A stretch of DNA of 55,819 nucleotides, from contig JAIPEP010000001.1 of assembly GCA_021737085.1 (NCBI GenBank), forward strand, positions 1-55,819. Direction: 5' to 3'. The notes beneath the pieces are model-generated. The model was not told the origin of the DNA. It was given only the letters and a program-made list of their open reading frames with translations, and did not search any database. The stretch is from Desulfohalobiaceae bacterium. Lineage in GTDB: Bacteria; Desulfobacterota; Desulfovibrionia; Desulfovibrionales; Desulfothermaceae. Shown one piece after another: positions 26,877 through 35,269 of the stretch (the first letter of the stretch is position 1; each line of letters starts with the position of its first letter). A program made the position numbers and the translations under genes.

Positions 26877-27795
26877 TGTCCACCATTTCCGAAAACAAAA
26901 AGGCCCCGTATCCGGCTGTGGCTCCATCCCCTACGGCAGTGGTTATCTGCCGGCAATTTTTGGACCGCACGTCGCCAGCGGCGAAAATTCCGGACAGGTT
27001 GGTCCGCATCTCGGTATCCGTCAACACAAATCCTGCCTCGTCCCTCTCCATCTCCGGCGGCACGAAAGACACAATCGGATCGAGCCCCACGAAGACGAAG
27101 ACCCCCTGAACATCGAGCTGACTACTCTCATCCGTTTTCACGTTGCGCAGATCCAGTCCGGAAACTTCCTTCTCCCCCAGGATCCGCGTAACCACCGTAT
27201 CGTAGAGGATCTCGATGTTAGGCTCAGCGATTACTTTGTCCCCATAGATCTTGTCCCCGCGAAATGCGTCCCTGCGGTGGATGAGATAGACCTTTCTGCC
27301 TAGCCTGGCCAAGTACAGGGATTCCTCCAAAGCCGTATTCCCGCCCCCGATGCAGGCTATATCCTGATCCCTGAAGAACTGCCCGTCGCACAGGGCGCAA
27401 TAGGAAACCCCGCGTCCGATCAACTCGTCCTCTCCAGACACCCCCAGTTTTTTGTACTCCGCCCCGGAACAGATGATCACCGACTTGGCCTGCACCGCGG
27501 ATTTGGCCATACGGACCACGTTTTTGCCGTATTCAGGCTCCAGGGACTGGACCTCGTCCATGTATTTGTCGTAGGAAAATCCTTCCAGGTGCTTGGCCAT
27601 CTGATCCACGAGCTCAAAGCCCTGAACGCCTTGGGGATACCCCATGTAATTCTCGATCCATTCCGTATTAAGCACCTGCCCGCCGGGAGCGAACTTCTCC
27701 ACCCAGGCGAGAGAGGCTCCGGCGCGCAGAGCGTACAGGGCGGCAGTCATCCCGGCCGGACCGCCACCGATCACGAGGACGTCGTATGTCTGCAT
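26869..27795 (-). CDS. trxB: Thioredoxin reductase
   Basis: 308 residues. FAD-binding GGGPAGMTAALYALRAG near the N-terminus, redox pair in CALCDGQFF (about residue 135), NAD(P)-binding GGGNTALEESLYL, and the C-terminal GIFAAGDVR motif. It reduces thioredoxin with NAD(P)H. It starts four bases after trxA and ends inside the bamD start. Confidence 0.96.
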   Translation of the reverse strand: MQTYDVLVIGGGPAGMTAALYALRAGASLAWVEKFAPGGQVLNTEWIENYMGYPQGVQGFELVDQMAKHLEGFSYDKYMDEVQSLEPEYGKNVVRMAKSAVQAKSVIICSGAEYKKLGVSGEDELIGRGVSYCALCDGQFFRDQDIACIGGGNTALEESLYLARLGRKVYLIHRRDAFRGDKIYGDKVIAEPNIEILYDTVVTRILGEKEVSGLDLRNVKTDESSQLDVQGVFVFVGLDPIVSFVPPEMERDEAGFVLTDTEMRTNLSGIFAAGDVRSKNCRQITTAVGDGATAGYGAFLFSEMVDNE

Positions 27796-27799
27796 AGTA

Positions 27800-28117
27800 T
27801 CAGGCCTTGGAGTTGATCATCTCTACTAGGTTGCTCTTGGACACCGCTCCGGTTACCTGATCCACCACTTCTCCGTTCTTGAACAGAATCAGGGTGGGAA
27901 TAGCCCTAATACCGTATTTGCTCGGCGTATTCGGGTTCTCGTCCACATTCATCTTCACGAATTTCACCTTCTCCGGGTACTCGCCCTCCAGTTCCTCGAC
28001 AATCGGGGAAATGGCTCGACACGGACCGCACCAAGGGGCCCAGAAATCCACAAGGACCGCGGTTTCGCTCTTGAGTACCTCGGAATCAAAATTGCTGTCT
28101 GTTACTGGGTTAGGCAT
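27800..28117 (-). CDS. trxA: Thioredoxin
   Basis: 105 residues. Active site FWAPWCGPCRAISP and the cis-proline segment IRAIPTLILFKNGE are both present. A strong SD (GGAGGAGGAA) precedes this ATG; an in-frame upstream start is not used. It is cotranscribed with trxB, giving a complete thioredoxin couple. Confidence 0.97.
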   Translation of the reverse strand: MPNPVTDSNFDSEVLKSETAVLVDFWAPWCGPCRAISPIVEELEGEYPEKVKFVKMNVDENPNTPSKYGIRAIPTLILFKNGEVVDQVTGAVSKSNLVEMINSKA

Positions 28118-28283
28118 AACCAATTCCTCCTCCGGCGTTGTCCACAAAGGACAAAGGAACGGACCTCCTGGACCTTTTCCTTTGCCCCTACTGATCAACG
28201 CGGCTTGTTCGTCTACTTAACTCTAATGCCTCCTGACTTCAGGCCTTAACCATGGGAGGGCTTCTCCACCGGAAGCAAGAATG

Positions 28284-29381
28284 CTAATGCTCCATCCGTG
28301 GGCTGTCAAGACGGGGCATCCTTAAATAATCCCAGGGAATCGGCCTTCCTCTGGGAACGGCTTCCAGACTAAGATCGTGATACCATCCTTCCCTGTAGAG
28401 CACTGCCCCGGTATGGGCTACCATAGCCGCATTGTCCGTGCACAGATCTATGGGGGGAAGGATCAGCTCCAGGCCGTGCTCCTCCGCCGCCCCCTTCAGG
28501 GAGTCACGGATTACTGAATTGGCTGCCACGCCTCCGGCCACGAGCAAAGAGGCAGTTTCCGGACAGCGACGCAGGGCCCGTTCCAGCTTAATCTTGAGCC
28601 CCTGGCTCACGCTCCAGCTGAAAGAGGCGCACACAGTTGCCAGTTGAGGAGAATCCGAGGCGATCTTCTCCGCATCCGGCTCCTCGGCCATCTCCTGCAG
28701 AGCGAGACCGGGATAGGCCCGCACATAGTTCGCCACTGCCGTCTTCAGGCCGCTGAAGCTGAAATCCAGATTAGTGTTGTCCAGATAAGGCCTGGGGAAC
28801 ATGGTGGTGTCCGGTTCGGCGAATGCGGCGATACGGTCTATGTATTTCCCTCCGGGATAGGGAAGGTTCAAGAGCCTGGCCGTTTTGTCGAAGGCCTCCC
28901 CCACTGCGTCGTCCAGGGTGCGACCCAGGATGTCCATCTCTAGGTTAGAGCGTAGCAGATAGAGCCTCGTATGCCCCCCGGAGATAAGCAGTCCCAAGGC
29001 CGGATAGGAAATCCGCTGCGTCAACTCTGGGGCGGTCATATGGGCCTGGAGATGGTCCACTCCGACCAGTGTAGCATTCCCACCCTGCACCAGGCCCTTG
29101 GCCAGCCCCATACCCACCAGAAGGCTGCCCATGAGACCGGGACCTCTGGTGACAGCGACTACCTCCACTTCCTCCAGAGAGGCCTCAGCCCGGGAAAAAA
29201 CCTGATCCAAAAGCCCGGGAATGGCTCGCAAGTGCTCCCTGGAGGCGATCTCCGGCACTACCCCGCCATAAATGGCGTGCAGATCCTCCTGTGAACGCAA
29301 GCACTGGGTCGCGATGCGCCCGTCCCGGAGCAGAGCCAGCGACGTCTCGTCGCAGGATGTTTCAATCCCCAGACAGAGCAC
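28284..29381 (-). CDS. tsaD: tRNA N6-threonylcarbamoyladenosine transferase component
   Basis: 365 residues with a GTG start one base after the fbp stop. Motifs: GIETSCDETS (N-terminus), HAIYGGVVPEIASREH, metal-binding DHLQAHM, LISGGHT and VAGGVAANSVIRD. TsaD transfers the threonylcarbamoyl group to A37 of ANN-decoding tRNAs. Its partners tsaB, tsaC and tsaE are not in the window. The GTG is the only start that leaves the conserved N-terminus intact. Confidence 0.95.
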   Translation of the reverse strand: MLCLGIETSCDETSLALLRDGRIATQCLRSQEDLHAIYGGVVPEIASREHLRAIPGLLDQVFSRAEASLEEVEVVAVTRGPGLMGSLLVGMGLAKGLVQGGNATLVGVDHLQAHMTAPELTQRISYPALGLLISGGHTRLYLLRSNLEMDILGRTLDDAVGEAFDKTARLLNLPYPGGKYIDRIAAFAEPDTTMFPRPYLDNTNLDFSFSGLKTAVANYVRAYPGLALQEMAEEPDAEKIASDSPQLATVCASFSWSVSQGLKIKLERALRRCPETASLLVAGGVAANSVIRDSLKGAAEEHGLELILPPIDLCTDNAAMVAHTGAVLYREGWYHDLSLEAVPRGRPIPWDYLRMPRLDSPRMEH

Positions 29382-29382
29382 C

Positions 29383-30396
29383 CTAAGATCCCTGCTCGTA
29401 GATATCCTTGACCTTTTGCACGTCCCGTCTGGACCCAATAAACAAAGGCGTGCGCTGATGGAGCTCCCGGGGATCCAGGTCCAGGATACGGTTCACCCCG
29501 TCCGTGGCCATCCCTCCGGCCTCTTCCGCGATCTTGGCCAGCGGGGCCGCCTCAAAGAGCAGACGGAGCTTCCCTTTGGGATTCTTGGGATCCCGGTAGT
29601 CGGTGGGGTACATAAAGACCCCCCCGTAGAGCAGATTTCGATGGAAATCGGCCACGAGGGAACCGATGTAGCGCAGGCTGTACAAGCGGCCCAGATCGCT
29701 GTTGGGGTCCTTGAAGGCAGAGACTACCCGCTGGGTGGTCCCGTCCCAGTAGTGCCAGTAGGCCTCGTTCACGGAATAGATCTTCCCTTGATCCGGGGTT
29801 TGCACATCGGAGAAGGAGAGGAGGAACTCCCCCACGCTGGGATCCAGGGTGAATCCGTGCACTCCGCGGCCCGTGGTGTAAACCATCACTGTGGAGGATC
29901 CGTAGATGAAGTATCCTGCCGCGACCTGCTCTGATCCTTTTTGCAGCAGATCCGACAGATCCATGTCCCGGTCTAGGTCTTTGGCCTGACTCCGATAAAT
30001 GGAGAAGATAGTCCCAATGCTCACGTTGGCCTCGATATTGGAGGAGCCGTCCAAAGGGTCCATCACCAGAATATACTCCCCTTTGGGGAACTTGGCCGGG
30101 ATCTGAATGACGTCGGCCTGCTCCTCGGAAGCCATGGCGCAGAGAACGCCTGCACGCTCCATGCGGTGCACGAGAATCCTGTGCGCGAACTCGTCCAGTC
30201 GCTTCACCGTATCTCCGGAGGCATTTTGTTCTCCGGTCTCTCCCAGAATATCTCCCAGCCCGGCCTTGTTTACCTCGCGAGAAATAACCTTGGCCGAAAG
30301 GATAAGCTCATTGAGCAGGCTGGTAAACTGCCCCGTGGCCATAGGGCTCTTCTTCTGATGCAACAGCAGATGCTCGGTCACTGTTATGGGATGCAT
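29383..30396 (-). CDS. fbp: Fructose-1,6-bisphosphatase, class I
   Basis: 337 residues. The metal/phosphate motif [19 protein letters not shown] (about 108-126), the N-terminal GSGDTVK-like [12 protein letters not shown] and the C-terminal substrate-binding [21 protein letters not shown] are conserved. It is a gluconeogenic enzyme, pairing logically with the PEP synthase gene in this window. The ATG follows GGAGGAAG. Repeat copy C lies 74 nt upstream. Confidence 0.96.
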   Translation of the reverse strand: MHPITVTEHLLLHQKKSPMATGQFTSLLNELILSAKVISREVNKAGLGDILGETGEQNASGDTVKRLDEFAHRILVHRMERAGVLCAMASEEQADVIQIPAKFPKGEYILVMDPLDGSSNIEANVSIGTIFSIYRSQAKDLDRDMDLSDLLQKGSEQVAAGYFIYGSSTVMVYTTGRGVHGFTLDPSVGEFLLSFSDVQTPDQGKIYSVNEAYWHYWDGTTQRVVSAFKDPNSDLGRLYSLRYIGSLVADFHRNLLYGGVFMYPTDYRDPKNPKGKLRLLFEAAPLAKIAEEAGGMATDGVNRILDLDPRELHQRTPLFIGSRRDVQKVKDIYEQGS

Positions 30397-30469
30397 AACT
30401 TCCTCCTCACCCGGACTTTAGCGCATCTCCGGGCTGATTTCCCCAGGGCGTATCCAACTCAGCCAGCGG

Positions 30470-30518
30470 GTATCTAGTTTCTGTCCGGAAAGTACGCTTT
30501 ACGGACGGAAACTAGATT
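30470..30518. repeat. Palindromic intergenic repeat, copy C (long form)
   Basis: Arms ATCTAGTTTCTGTCCG and CGGACGGAAACTAGAT match at 15 of 16 positions and flank a 14-nt centre. It is the best-preserved copy; it lies in the leader region of fbp. Confidence 0.8.
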
Positions 30519-30624
30519 GGGCCGCTATTCCCTCATTTCCGTGCTTAACCTGAAAAAAAGCAGGGTGGTGGAACAGGCAACAGGCAGGCGTCATCTCTGT
30601 CAGTGCAGCCGCTCCACAGGGTTT

Positions 30625-31371
30625 TCAGGTGCCCTGCTGGATCTCCACGGCATAGAAAAAAGGCTCCCTGCCGATATAGCGGGCCATCCATAAGAATCTT
30701 CTGTCCTTGACCCTATGTCTCCCGGAAACGCCGTCCTCGAGAAGAACGTCCCACTCTGTACCCGCCAAACGCTCGCTCGCAGTCACGTAGCGACCCGGCC
30801 ACAGGACGCAATTCCCACTAACCGCGATCAGCTCCTCCGCCCGGGAGGAATAGTCTGCCAGGGAACGGAAGTCGAAAGGCACCACCAAGTAGCCCTGGTG
30901 ATCCCCGTCCGTATATAATGGCTTGAGCAAAACCACATCCGCACCGTAGCGCTGTTTGCCGTACACGGCGTGCAACCTTCTGTCCCGCCACTGGCTTGCC
31001 CCCTGCACCACCTTCTCCAGCGCAAGCTGCATTTGCTCCTTTTCCGGACCTTGCAGGCGTATCTCTGCCTCGGGGCTCACCACAGCGGCTCCCGCGATCC
31101 AGGAAAACTTGGACACAAGGTCGGCCAGCTCTCTCCTGTTTGACGGTTCGAGGGTGGTGACGGCTTGAATCAGGGATTGCAACCGGGTATCCACAGGATA
31201 GACAATCCTGGCCATCCTCTTCTCAGTCGGGCCCAGCCCGCTCTCCTGCTCCAGCTCGACCTCCTCGGACCAAACAAGGTCCTCGGCGGCGTCCTCTGTC
31301 CCGCTAAAAACCCCGCATCCCGCGCCTACCAGGCACAGGGCAATTAAAAGCGCCGCTACACGAAGGCCCAT
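30625..31371 (-). CDS. Putative lipoprotein, possibly with a sensor-like fold
   Basis: 248 residues. A signal peptide ends in lipobox VGAGC, so it is probably membrane-anchored in the periplasm. The mature part has alternating strands (WIAGAAVVSPEAEIRLQ, GYLVVPFDFRSLADY, GNCVLWPG) reminiscent of Cache/PAS-type domains, but I cannot confirm this. AGAGGAAAG precedes the ATG, which is preferred over a longer in-frame start. It has no catalytic motif. Neighbours are fbp and a TPR protein; it is likely a separate transcript. Confidence 0.7.
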   Translation of the reverse strand: MGLRVAALLIALCLVGAGCGVFSGTEDAAEDLVWSEEVELEQESGLGPTEKRMARIVYPVDTRLQSLIQAVTTLEPSNRRELADLVSKFSWIAGAAVVSPEAEIRLQGPEKEQMQLALEKVVQGASQWRDRRLHAVYGKQRYGADVVLLKPLYTDGDHQGYLVVPFDFRSLADYSSRAEELIAVSGNCVLWPGRYVTASERLAGTEWDVLLEDGVSGRHRVKDRRFLWMARYIGREPFFYAVEIQQGT

Positions 31372-31482
31372 CTTCTCTTTCCTCTTTGCAGCAAATCGTT
31401 TCCATCCCACGCCTTAAAACCGCTGTCTGAACCATCGGGACAACGGGAAATACGGCTTATCTAGAGTCGCTCCTTAGCCGAA

Positions 31483-31514
31483 CAAAAAAAGCCTCCCCCG
31501 GAACCCGGAGGGCT
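31483..31514. terminator. Terminator after the TPR gene
   Basis: On the minus strand AGCCCTCC and GGAGGCT form a GC-rich stem followed by seven Ts, about 20 bp after the TPR stop. Confidence 0.75.
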
Positions 31515-31535
31515 CTTTCCGGGACGTCTCACAGA

Positions 31536-32327
31536 TCAGCCCCTGGCTTCCAGTCGTTCCGCGAGCCTTTCCAACCTGTGGAGCAACTTCATCTCCTCCC
31601 CGGAAGAGGGCTCCTCTTCTCCCTGGACCATATCCTTGCCGGATGCGGCTTCGATTTGCCGCTTTACCCAATCGATCCTTTCCTGCAGCTTTTCCCGCTG
31701 CTCCTGCGAGTCAGAAGCGGCCTGCAATTCGGAATAGATGTCCAGGGCCTGGGCGTAATCCCCTTGCGAGGAAAGAATATCTGCCATGGTCTTGGTCCGG
31801 TAGGGGTCACCGCCATCTTCCCCCTCCTGCGCCGTGCCCCCGCCTGCTCCTGAAGAACTGGGGGCCACCATTCCCAGCTCGGCCTCCGGGGGCGCCTCCG
31901 CTACACGGGCTGTTTTTCCCTCAAGCTTAGGGTCCCGCGTACCGCGGAGCAGGATCTCGCCCCAACTGGAGACTTGATCCTGAAAATACCTGGCGAGAAA
32001 ACGCACTGCGGCAGCAGCGTCCGCCTGGCCCTCAGACTCCATGTTTGCCGCCCAGTGCTCCCAGAAAGCAGGGTATTTCCGCAACACCTCGCTTACCATG
32101 CGCAAATGCTCCTGAGCCTCGCCGGTTCTTCCCTGCTCCTGGAGCGTTGCGTGCAAGAGCAACCTGGCCTCGAAATGCTCCGGATACCTAGTCAGTCCGG
32201 TCTCCAGAGTGGAAACCGCTTTGTCTTTCTCCTGGTGCTCCAGATAGAGCCTAGCCAGGGACAGAAACAATCGAGACCCCGGATCTGCGGCCAAAAGCTC
32301 CTCGTAGAGCTTGATCTTGTCCTGCAT
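31536..32327 (-). CDS. Tetratricopeptide-repeat protein
   Basis: 263 residues. N-terminal TPR units (LYEELLAADPGSRLFLSLARLYLE and the following YPEHFEARLLLHATLQEQG) are followed by a Pro/Gly/Glu-rich linker, then another TPR at about 182-215 (TMADILSSQGDYAQALDIYSEL) and a charged helical end. There is no signal peptide, so it is a cytoplasmic scaffold. Function unknown. It is preceded upstream by repeat copy D and the MITE, and followed by a strong terminator. Confidence 0.8.
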   Translation of the reverse strand: MQDKIKLYEELLAADPGSRLFLSLARLYLEHQEKDKAVSTLETGLTRYPEHFEARLLLHATLQEQGRTGEAQEHLRMVSEVLRKYPAFWEHWAANMESEGQADAAAAVRFLARYFQDQVSSWGEILLRGTRDPKLEGKTARVAEAPPEAELGMVAPSSSGAGGGTAQEGEDGGDPYRTKTMADILSSQGDYAQALDIYSELQAASDSQEQREKLQERIDWVKRQIEAASGKDMVQGEEEPSSGEEMKLLHRLERLAERLEARG

Positions 32328-32388
32328 ACAGCGCCCCTTTGCCGGACTGAGCCTCTGGACTGGGTCAAGCCCCTTGGACCCACCCGGC

Positions 32389-32416
32389 TATCTAGCTTCC
32401 CTCCGGAAACTGAGTA
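32389..32416. repeat. Palindromic intergenic repeat, copy D (short form)
   Basis: Begins TATCTAGCTTCCCTCCGGAA and ends ACTGAGTA; 20 of 28 bases match copy B and 18 of the first 21 match copy C. It lies 62 nt upstream of the TPR gene start. Confidence 0.65.
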
Positions 32417-32474
32417 GCTTCTTCCTTTCCCCAAAAAACAACGGAGCCTATAACCCGTTAACTTTTCTTGCTGC

Positions 32475-32785
32475 GTAACTATTCACCACTTCTCAGGCCT
32501 CAGCGTAATCTTCAAGGGGGCCTTTTTGAATCAATTCTCCGGAGACTCTGTTCGATTTTCTTCGCTCGCCACGTGGGGGAAACCCGACCGTGAACAGGCT
32601 TTATATGGCCAAAAACTCATTGCTGAAGATACCCTCCCGGGCTTTGGAACAACAGCAACAACCGAGAGTCGGGTGGGGGCAGGGATGCCCCCGCGTGGCG
32701 AGCGTTAGAAAATCCAGAGTCGAAGGTGCGAGATGAAAAAAGACCCCCTTGAAGATTAGGGTTTCGCAAGGCGCTGAATAGTTAC
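32475..32785. mobile_element. 311-bp MITE-like element with long inverted arms and 8-bp target duplication
   Basis: The ends are GTAACTATTCA and TGAATAGTTAC. Inside, both arms share blocks TAATCTTCAAGGGGG, GATTTTCT and CGCTCGCCACG in inverted order over about 105 bp per side. CTTGCTGC directly flanks both ends (32467-32474 and 32786-32793), the mark of a transposition event. GTAA termini and 8-bp duplications are typical of IS66-family elements, so it is probably a non-autonomous derivative. It has no transposase. The centre (about 100 bp) contains no gene. It lies between the TPR gene and ftsB. Confidence 0.8.
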
Positions 32786-32812
32786 CTTGCTGCTTTCTTA
32801 AAAAACAAGCAC

Positions 32813-33094
32813 CTAGGGCTCAAAGGGGAGGTAGAGGATCTCGCCCTGCCCCACAAATCCAGTTTTGGACCGAACCACTTTACCCTGATAGACCGTGCTA
32901 TTCTGAAGTAAACGAATGCGTCGGCTTAGCCGCACATTCTCCCTCTCTACCTCTTTTAGATTCCTACGTAATTCACTGTAGGCTTTTCTGCTGTCCCGAT
33001 ACTGCTGCAGGGCCTTGCCAGGAGCAAAGATCTGATACAAAAGTAGCGCATTAATCCCCACAAGAATCAGTATCAGGAAACGGCGGAGCATCAT
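32813..33094 (-). CDS. ftsB: FtsB/DivIC-type septum protein
   Basis: 93 residues: a single N-terminal membrane helix (LRRFLILILVGINALLLYQIF) then a short coiled coil (ELRRNLKEVERENVRLSRRI) and a small C-terminal part. That is the FtsB/DivIC layout of the divisome's FtsQLB subcomplex. Its start overlaps the stop of the preceding gene by four bases. It is the last gene of a tightly packed nine-gene run. Sequence identity to E. coli FtsB is not obvious, so the symbol rests on architecture. Confidence 0.72.
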   Translation of the reverse strand: MMLRRFLILILVGINALLLYQIFAPGKALQQYRDSRKAYSELRRNLKEVERENVRLSRRIRLLQNSTVYQGKVVRSKTGFVGQGEILYLPFEP

Positions 33095-33369
33095 CTGCTA
33101 CCGCTCCATGCAGAGAAGCTTCCAGAAATTCCGGGCTCAAGCATTTCTCGGAACTCCTCGAGAAGCAACTGAATAGCCCCCTCCAGCCGCTGCATATCCC
33201 TCTCCCCACAGTTAATGCAGGCCGTGCGGGACATGCCCCTACGAAGAAAAAGGAAATCCCGTTTGAAGGGGCCTGCTTGTCCGGACTCCTCCAAACGGTT
33301 CTCCATCTCGCACACGGCTTCCAGGCAACTCCGCAATCTGCAGCGTAGACGCTGCTGATTCCTGTCCAT
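33091..33369 (-). CDS. Unknown small protein with CxxC
   Basis: 92 residues, beginning MDRNQQRLRCRLRSC. It is mostly helical with a CINCGERD motif about residue 57-64 and an acidic helix after it. A zinc-binding or redox role is conceivable but not shown. I do not recognise a family. It sits four bases after the zinc-ribbon gene and overlaps ftsB (ATGA), so the three are translationally coupled. A longer upstream start would overlap the previous gene and is not used. Confidence 0.6.
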   Translation of the reverse strand: MDRNQQRLRCRLRSCLEAVCEMENRLEESGQAGPFKRDFLFLRRGMSRTACINCGERDMQRLEGAIQLLLEEFREMLEPGISGSFSAWSGSR

Positions 33370-33373
33370 ATTC

Positions 33374-34018
33374 TCAAACCTCACCTCGGGCCACAAGCCA
33401 GGGGTGGATGAACTGCCTGTATTTTCCCAGGGCCTGGGGCAGCAATACTTCGAACTTATCCCCATCCGAGCGGGACAGATAGGTATTCACCTTCTGGAAA
33501 AAGGCCTGCTTATTGTCGAAGCTCTGAGCCTGATCCCCCACGAGTATGCAATTGATCTCCCTGCGAGCGTAACCTGGCTGGGAGTGGATCTTCTGGAGCA
33601 AGGGAGCGCACTCCTCCTTGTCCTCTACAACGATAAGGGACAGGGGAGAGGAATAAAAGACTTGAAGCGCCTCCCCGCTCGTGGAAACCACAGCCAATCT
33701 GTACCCCTCTTTCTTCAGCTGCTGCCTAACCTTCAGGAGCAGATCCTCATCCAGGATAAAGAGCAGCGCGTTTTCTTCCTTATTAGGACTAAGGTCCAAG
33801 TAGGCCCGTCCTTCCTCGGCTGGGGAAAGAGACTGACCGGCTGAGGGGGATTGCTCCCGGCTAACTGCTTCCTCCCCGCTGGGGCCACTGTCCCCGGGGC
33901 GCTCCACTTCTATCCTATTTCCGCAGGAAGGGCACTTAACACGAAAGCGGGAAGTATTGGGGAGCTTCTCCTCGGGGAGATTGAACTCCTTGCGGCAACT
34001 GTCGCACCTGATCTGCAT
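33374..34018 (-). CDS. Zinc-ribbon (MJ0042-type) protein with a regulator-like domain
   Basis: 214 residues. The first 38 residues form a zinc ribbon (IRCDSCRKEFNLPEEKLP, then VKCPSCGNRIEV) of the MJ0042 finger type found at the start of many delta-proteobacterial proteins. After a linker rich in Ser and Glu, a receiver-like region follows (LLFILDEDLLLKVRQQLKK, LIVVEDKEE, INCILVGDQ) that resembles a degenerate response-regulator fold. The ATG with GAGGGGG upstream is preferred. It is downstream of pilU and may regulate or cooperate with pilus genes; this is inference from position. Confidence 0.68.
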   Translation of the reverse strand: MQIRCDSCRKEFNLPEEKLPNTSRFRVKCPSCGNRIEVERPGDSGPSGEEAVSREQSPSAGQSLSPAEEGRAYLDLSPNKEENALLFILDEDLLLKVRQQLKKEGYRLAVVSTSGEALQVFYSSPLSLIVVEDKEECAPLLQKIHSQPGYARREINCILVGDQAQSFDNKQAFFQKVNTYLSRSDGDKFEVLLPQALGKYRQFIHPWLVARGEV

Positions 34019-34093
34019 TGTATCCCCCTCTTTTTCCCCTGGCAAAAACACCATCCCTTCCCTGTGTTGATACCCGCACCTGCCCGCAATCCG

Positions 34094-35269
34094 TTAGAGA
34101 GACTGCCACTTCTCCTCGTAGTCGCTGTCCAGTTCCAGACCGTCGATATCACTGACCTCCTGTCCCTGCTCCGCCTTGATCCGGTCCAACATCTGGTTCA
34201 GCTTTGCCTTGTCCGAGGCGTTGAGCATGGCCGTCTCTTCGTCGATAATCCCTTTCTCGAATAACTCGGCCAGATTGATATCAAAGGTGGTCATCCCGTA
34301 GCTGGAGCTCGTCTCCTGGATGTGGTAGAAGGTCTTCTCTTCGTCCTCGCCGTTGAGAATCAGCTCGTTGACCCGGATATTGTTGTAAAGGATGTCGAAG
34401 GCGGCGACCTTTTCCCCCTCCCGATCGGGCATCAGGCGCTGGGAAACCACGTATTTCAGGATCTCGCTCAGGCGTCCCCTGATAGTGCGCTCTTCGTTCT
34501 GCTCCACCATGCCTACCATCCGGTTGATGGTCTGCCCCGCGGTCCCGGTGTGCAAGGAACCCATGACCAAATGCCCCGTTTCCGCGGCCTCCAGGGCAAT
34601 GTCCAGCGTCTCCCTGTCCCGGATCTCGCCCACCAGGATCACGTTGGGGGCCTGACGCAGGGCGGAGCGCAGCCCCGAGGCAAAACTGGTAAAGTCCACC
34701 CCCAGCTCGCGCTGATTGATGGTGCAGGCCTTGTGATCGTGCACGAACTCGACGGGATCCTCCAGGGTTACCACATGTTGCCGTTTGGTCTGGTTAATCG
34801 AGTTCAACAGGGCCGCCAGGGAGGTGGACTTTCCCGATCCCGTGGCCCCAGTGATCAGGATCAGTCCGAACCTTTCCCGGACCATGGAATGGAATATCTC
34901 TGGAAGATCCATTTCCCCAATTCCCGGAGCCTTCATATACAAACGTCGCATGGCCACAGCCAGGGATCCCCTCTGGCTAAACACGTTCACTCGAAACCTG
35001 GCCCTATTCCCCACCACATAGGATAGATCGCAGGCCCCGGTTTCCACCAGTTCCCTGTAAAAACGCTGCTTTTGTCCCAGAATGCAGGAAGCGATAACTT
35101 CCATTTGCCAGGGCGACAGCTTCCCCAGAGCCGGATCCAGGGGGCCATCGATGAACTCGCCCTCATTCTCGACCTGAACAGGCTTGCCTACAGTCAAGAG
35201 GATGTCCGAGGTCTTGGGGACATAGTCCAGGACCTGGGTAATGATATTGTCGAGCAGCGCACGATCCAT
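34094..35269 (-). CDS. PilT/PilU-type type IV pilus retraction ATPase, paralogue 2
   Basis: 391 residues. Walker A ITGATGSGKST near 138, aspartate box TLEDPVEF and Walker B region VILVGEIRDRET are conserved, with the C-terminal half typical of PilU-like proteins. The acidic tail (about the last 40 residues) is longer than in PilT. It starts directly after the pilT stop codon, so the two are coupled. Retraction of pili depends on PilT, and PilU acts with it in many species. Confidence 0.9.
   Translation of the reverse strand: MDRALLDNIITQVLDYVPKTSDILLTVGKPVQVENEGEFIDGPLDPALGKLSPWQMEVIASCILGQKQRFYRELVETGACDLSYVVGNRARFRVNVFSQRGSLAVAMRRLYMKAPGIGEMDLPEIFHSMVRERFGLILITGATGSGKSTSLAALLNSINQTKRQHVVTLEDPVEFVHDHKACTINQRELGVDFTSFASGLRSALRQAPNVILVGEIRDRETLDIALEAAETGHLVMGSLHTGTAGQTINRMVGMVEQNEERTIRGRLSEILKYVVSQRLMPDREGEKVAAFDILYNNIRVNELILNGEDEEKTFYHIQETSSSYGMTTFDINLAELFEKGIIDEETAMLNASDKAKLNQMLDRIKAEQGQEVSDIDGLELDSDYEEKWQSL

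Noticed and set aside
31450-31475. TTATCTAGAGTCGC as a repeat copy
   Set aside because: Only the first seven bases match the family.
32526-32708. 60-codon frame inside the 311-bp element
   Set aside because: It lies across the inverted arm and centre and does not resemble a transposase.
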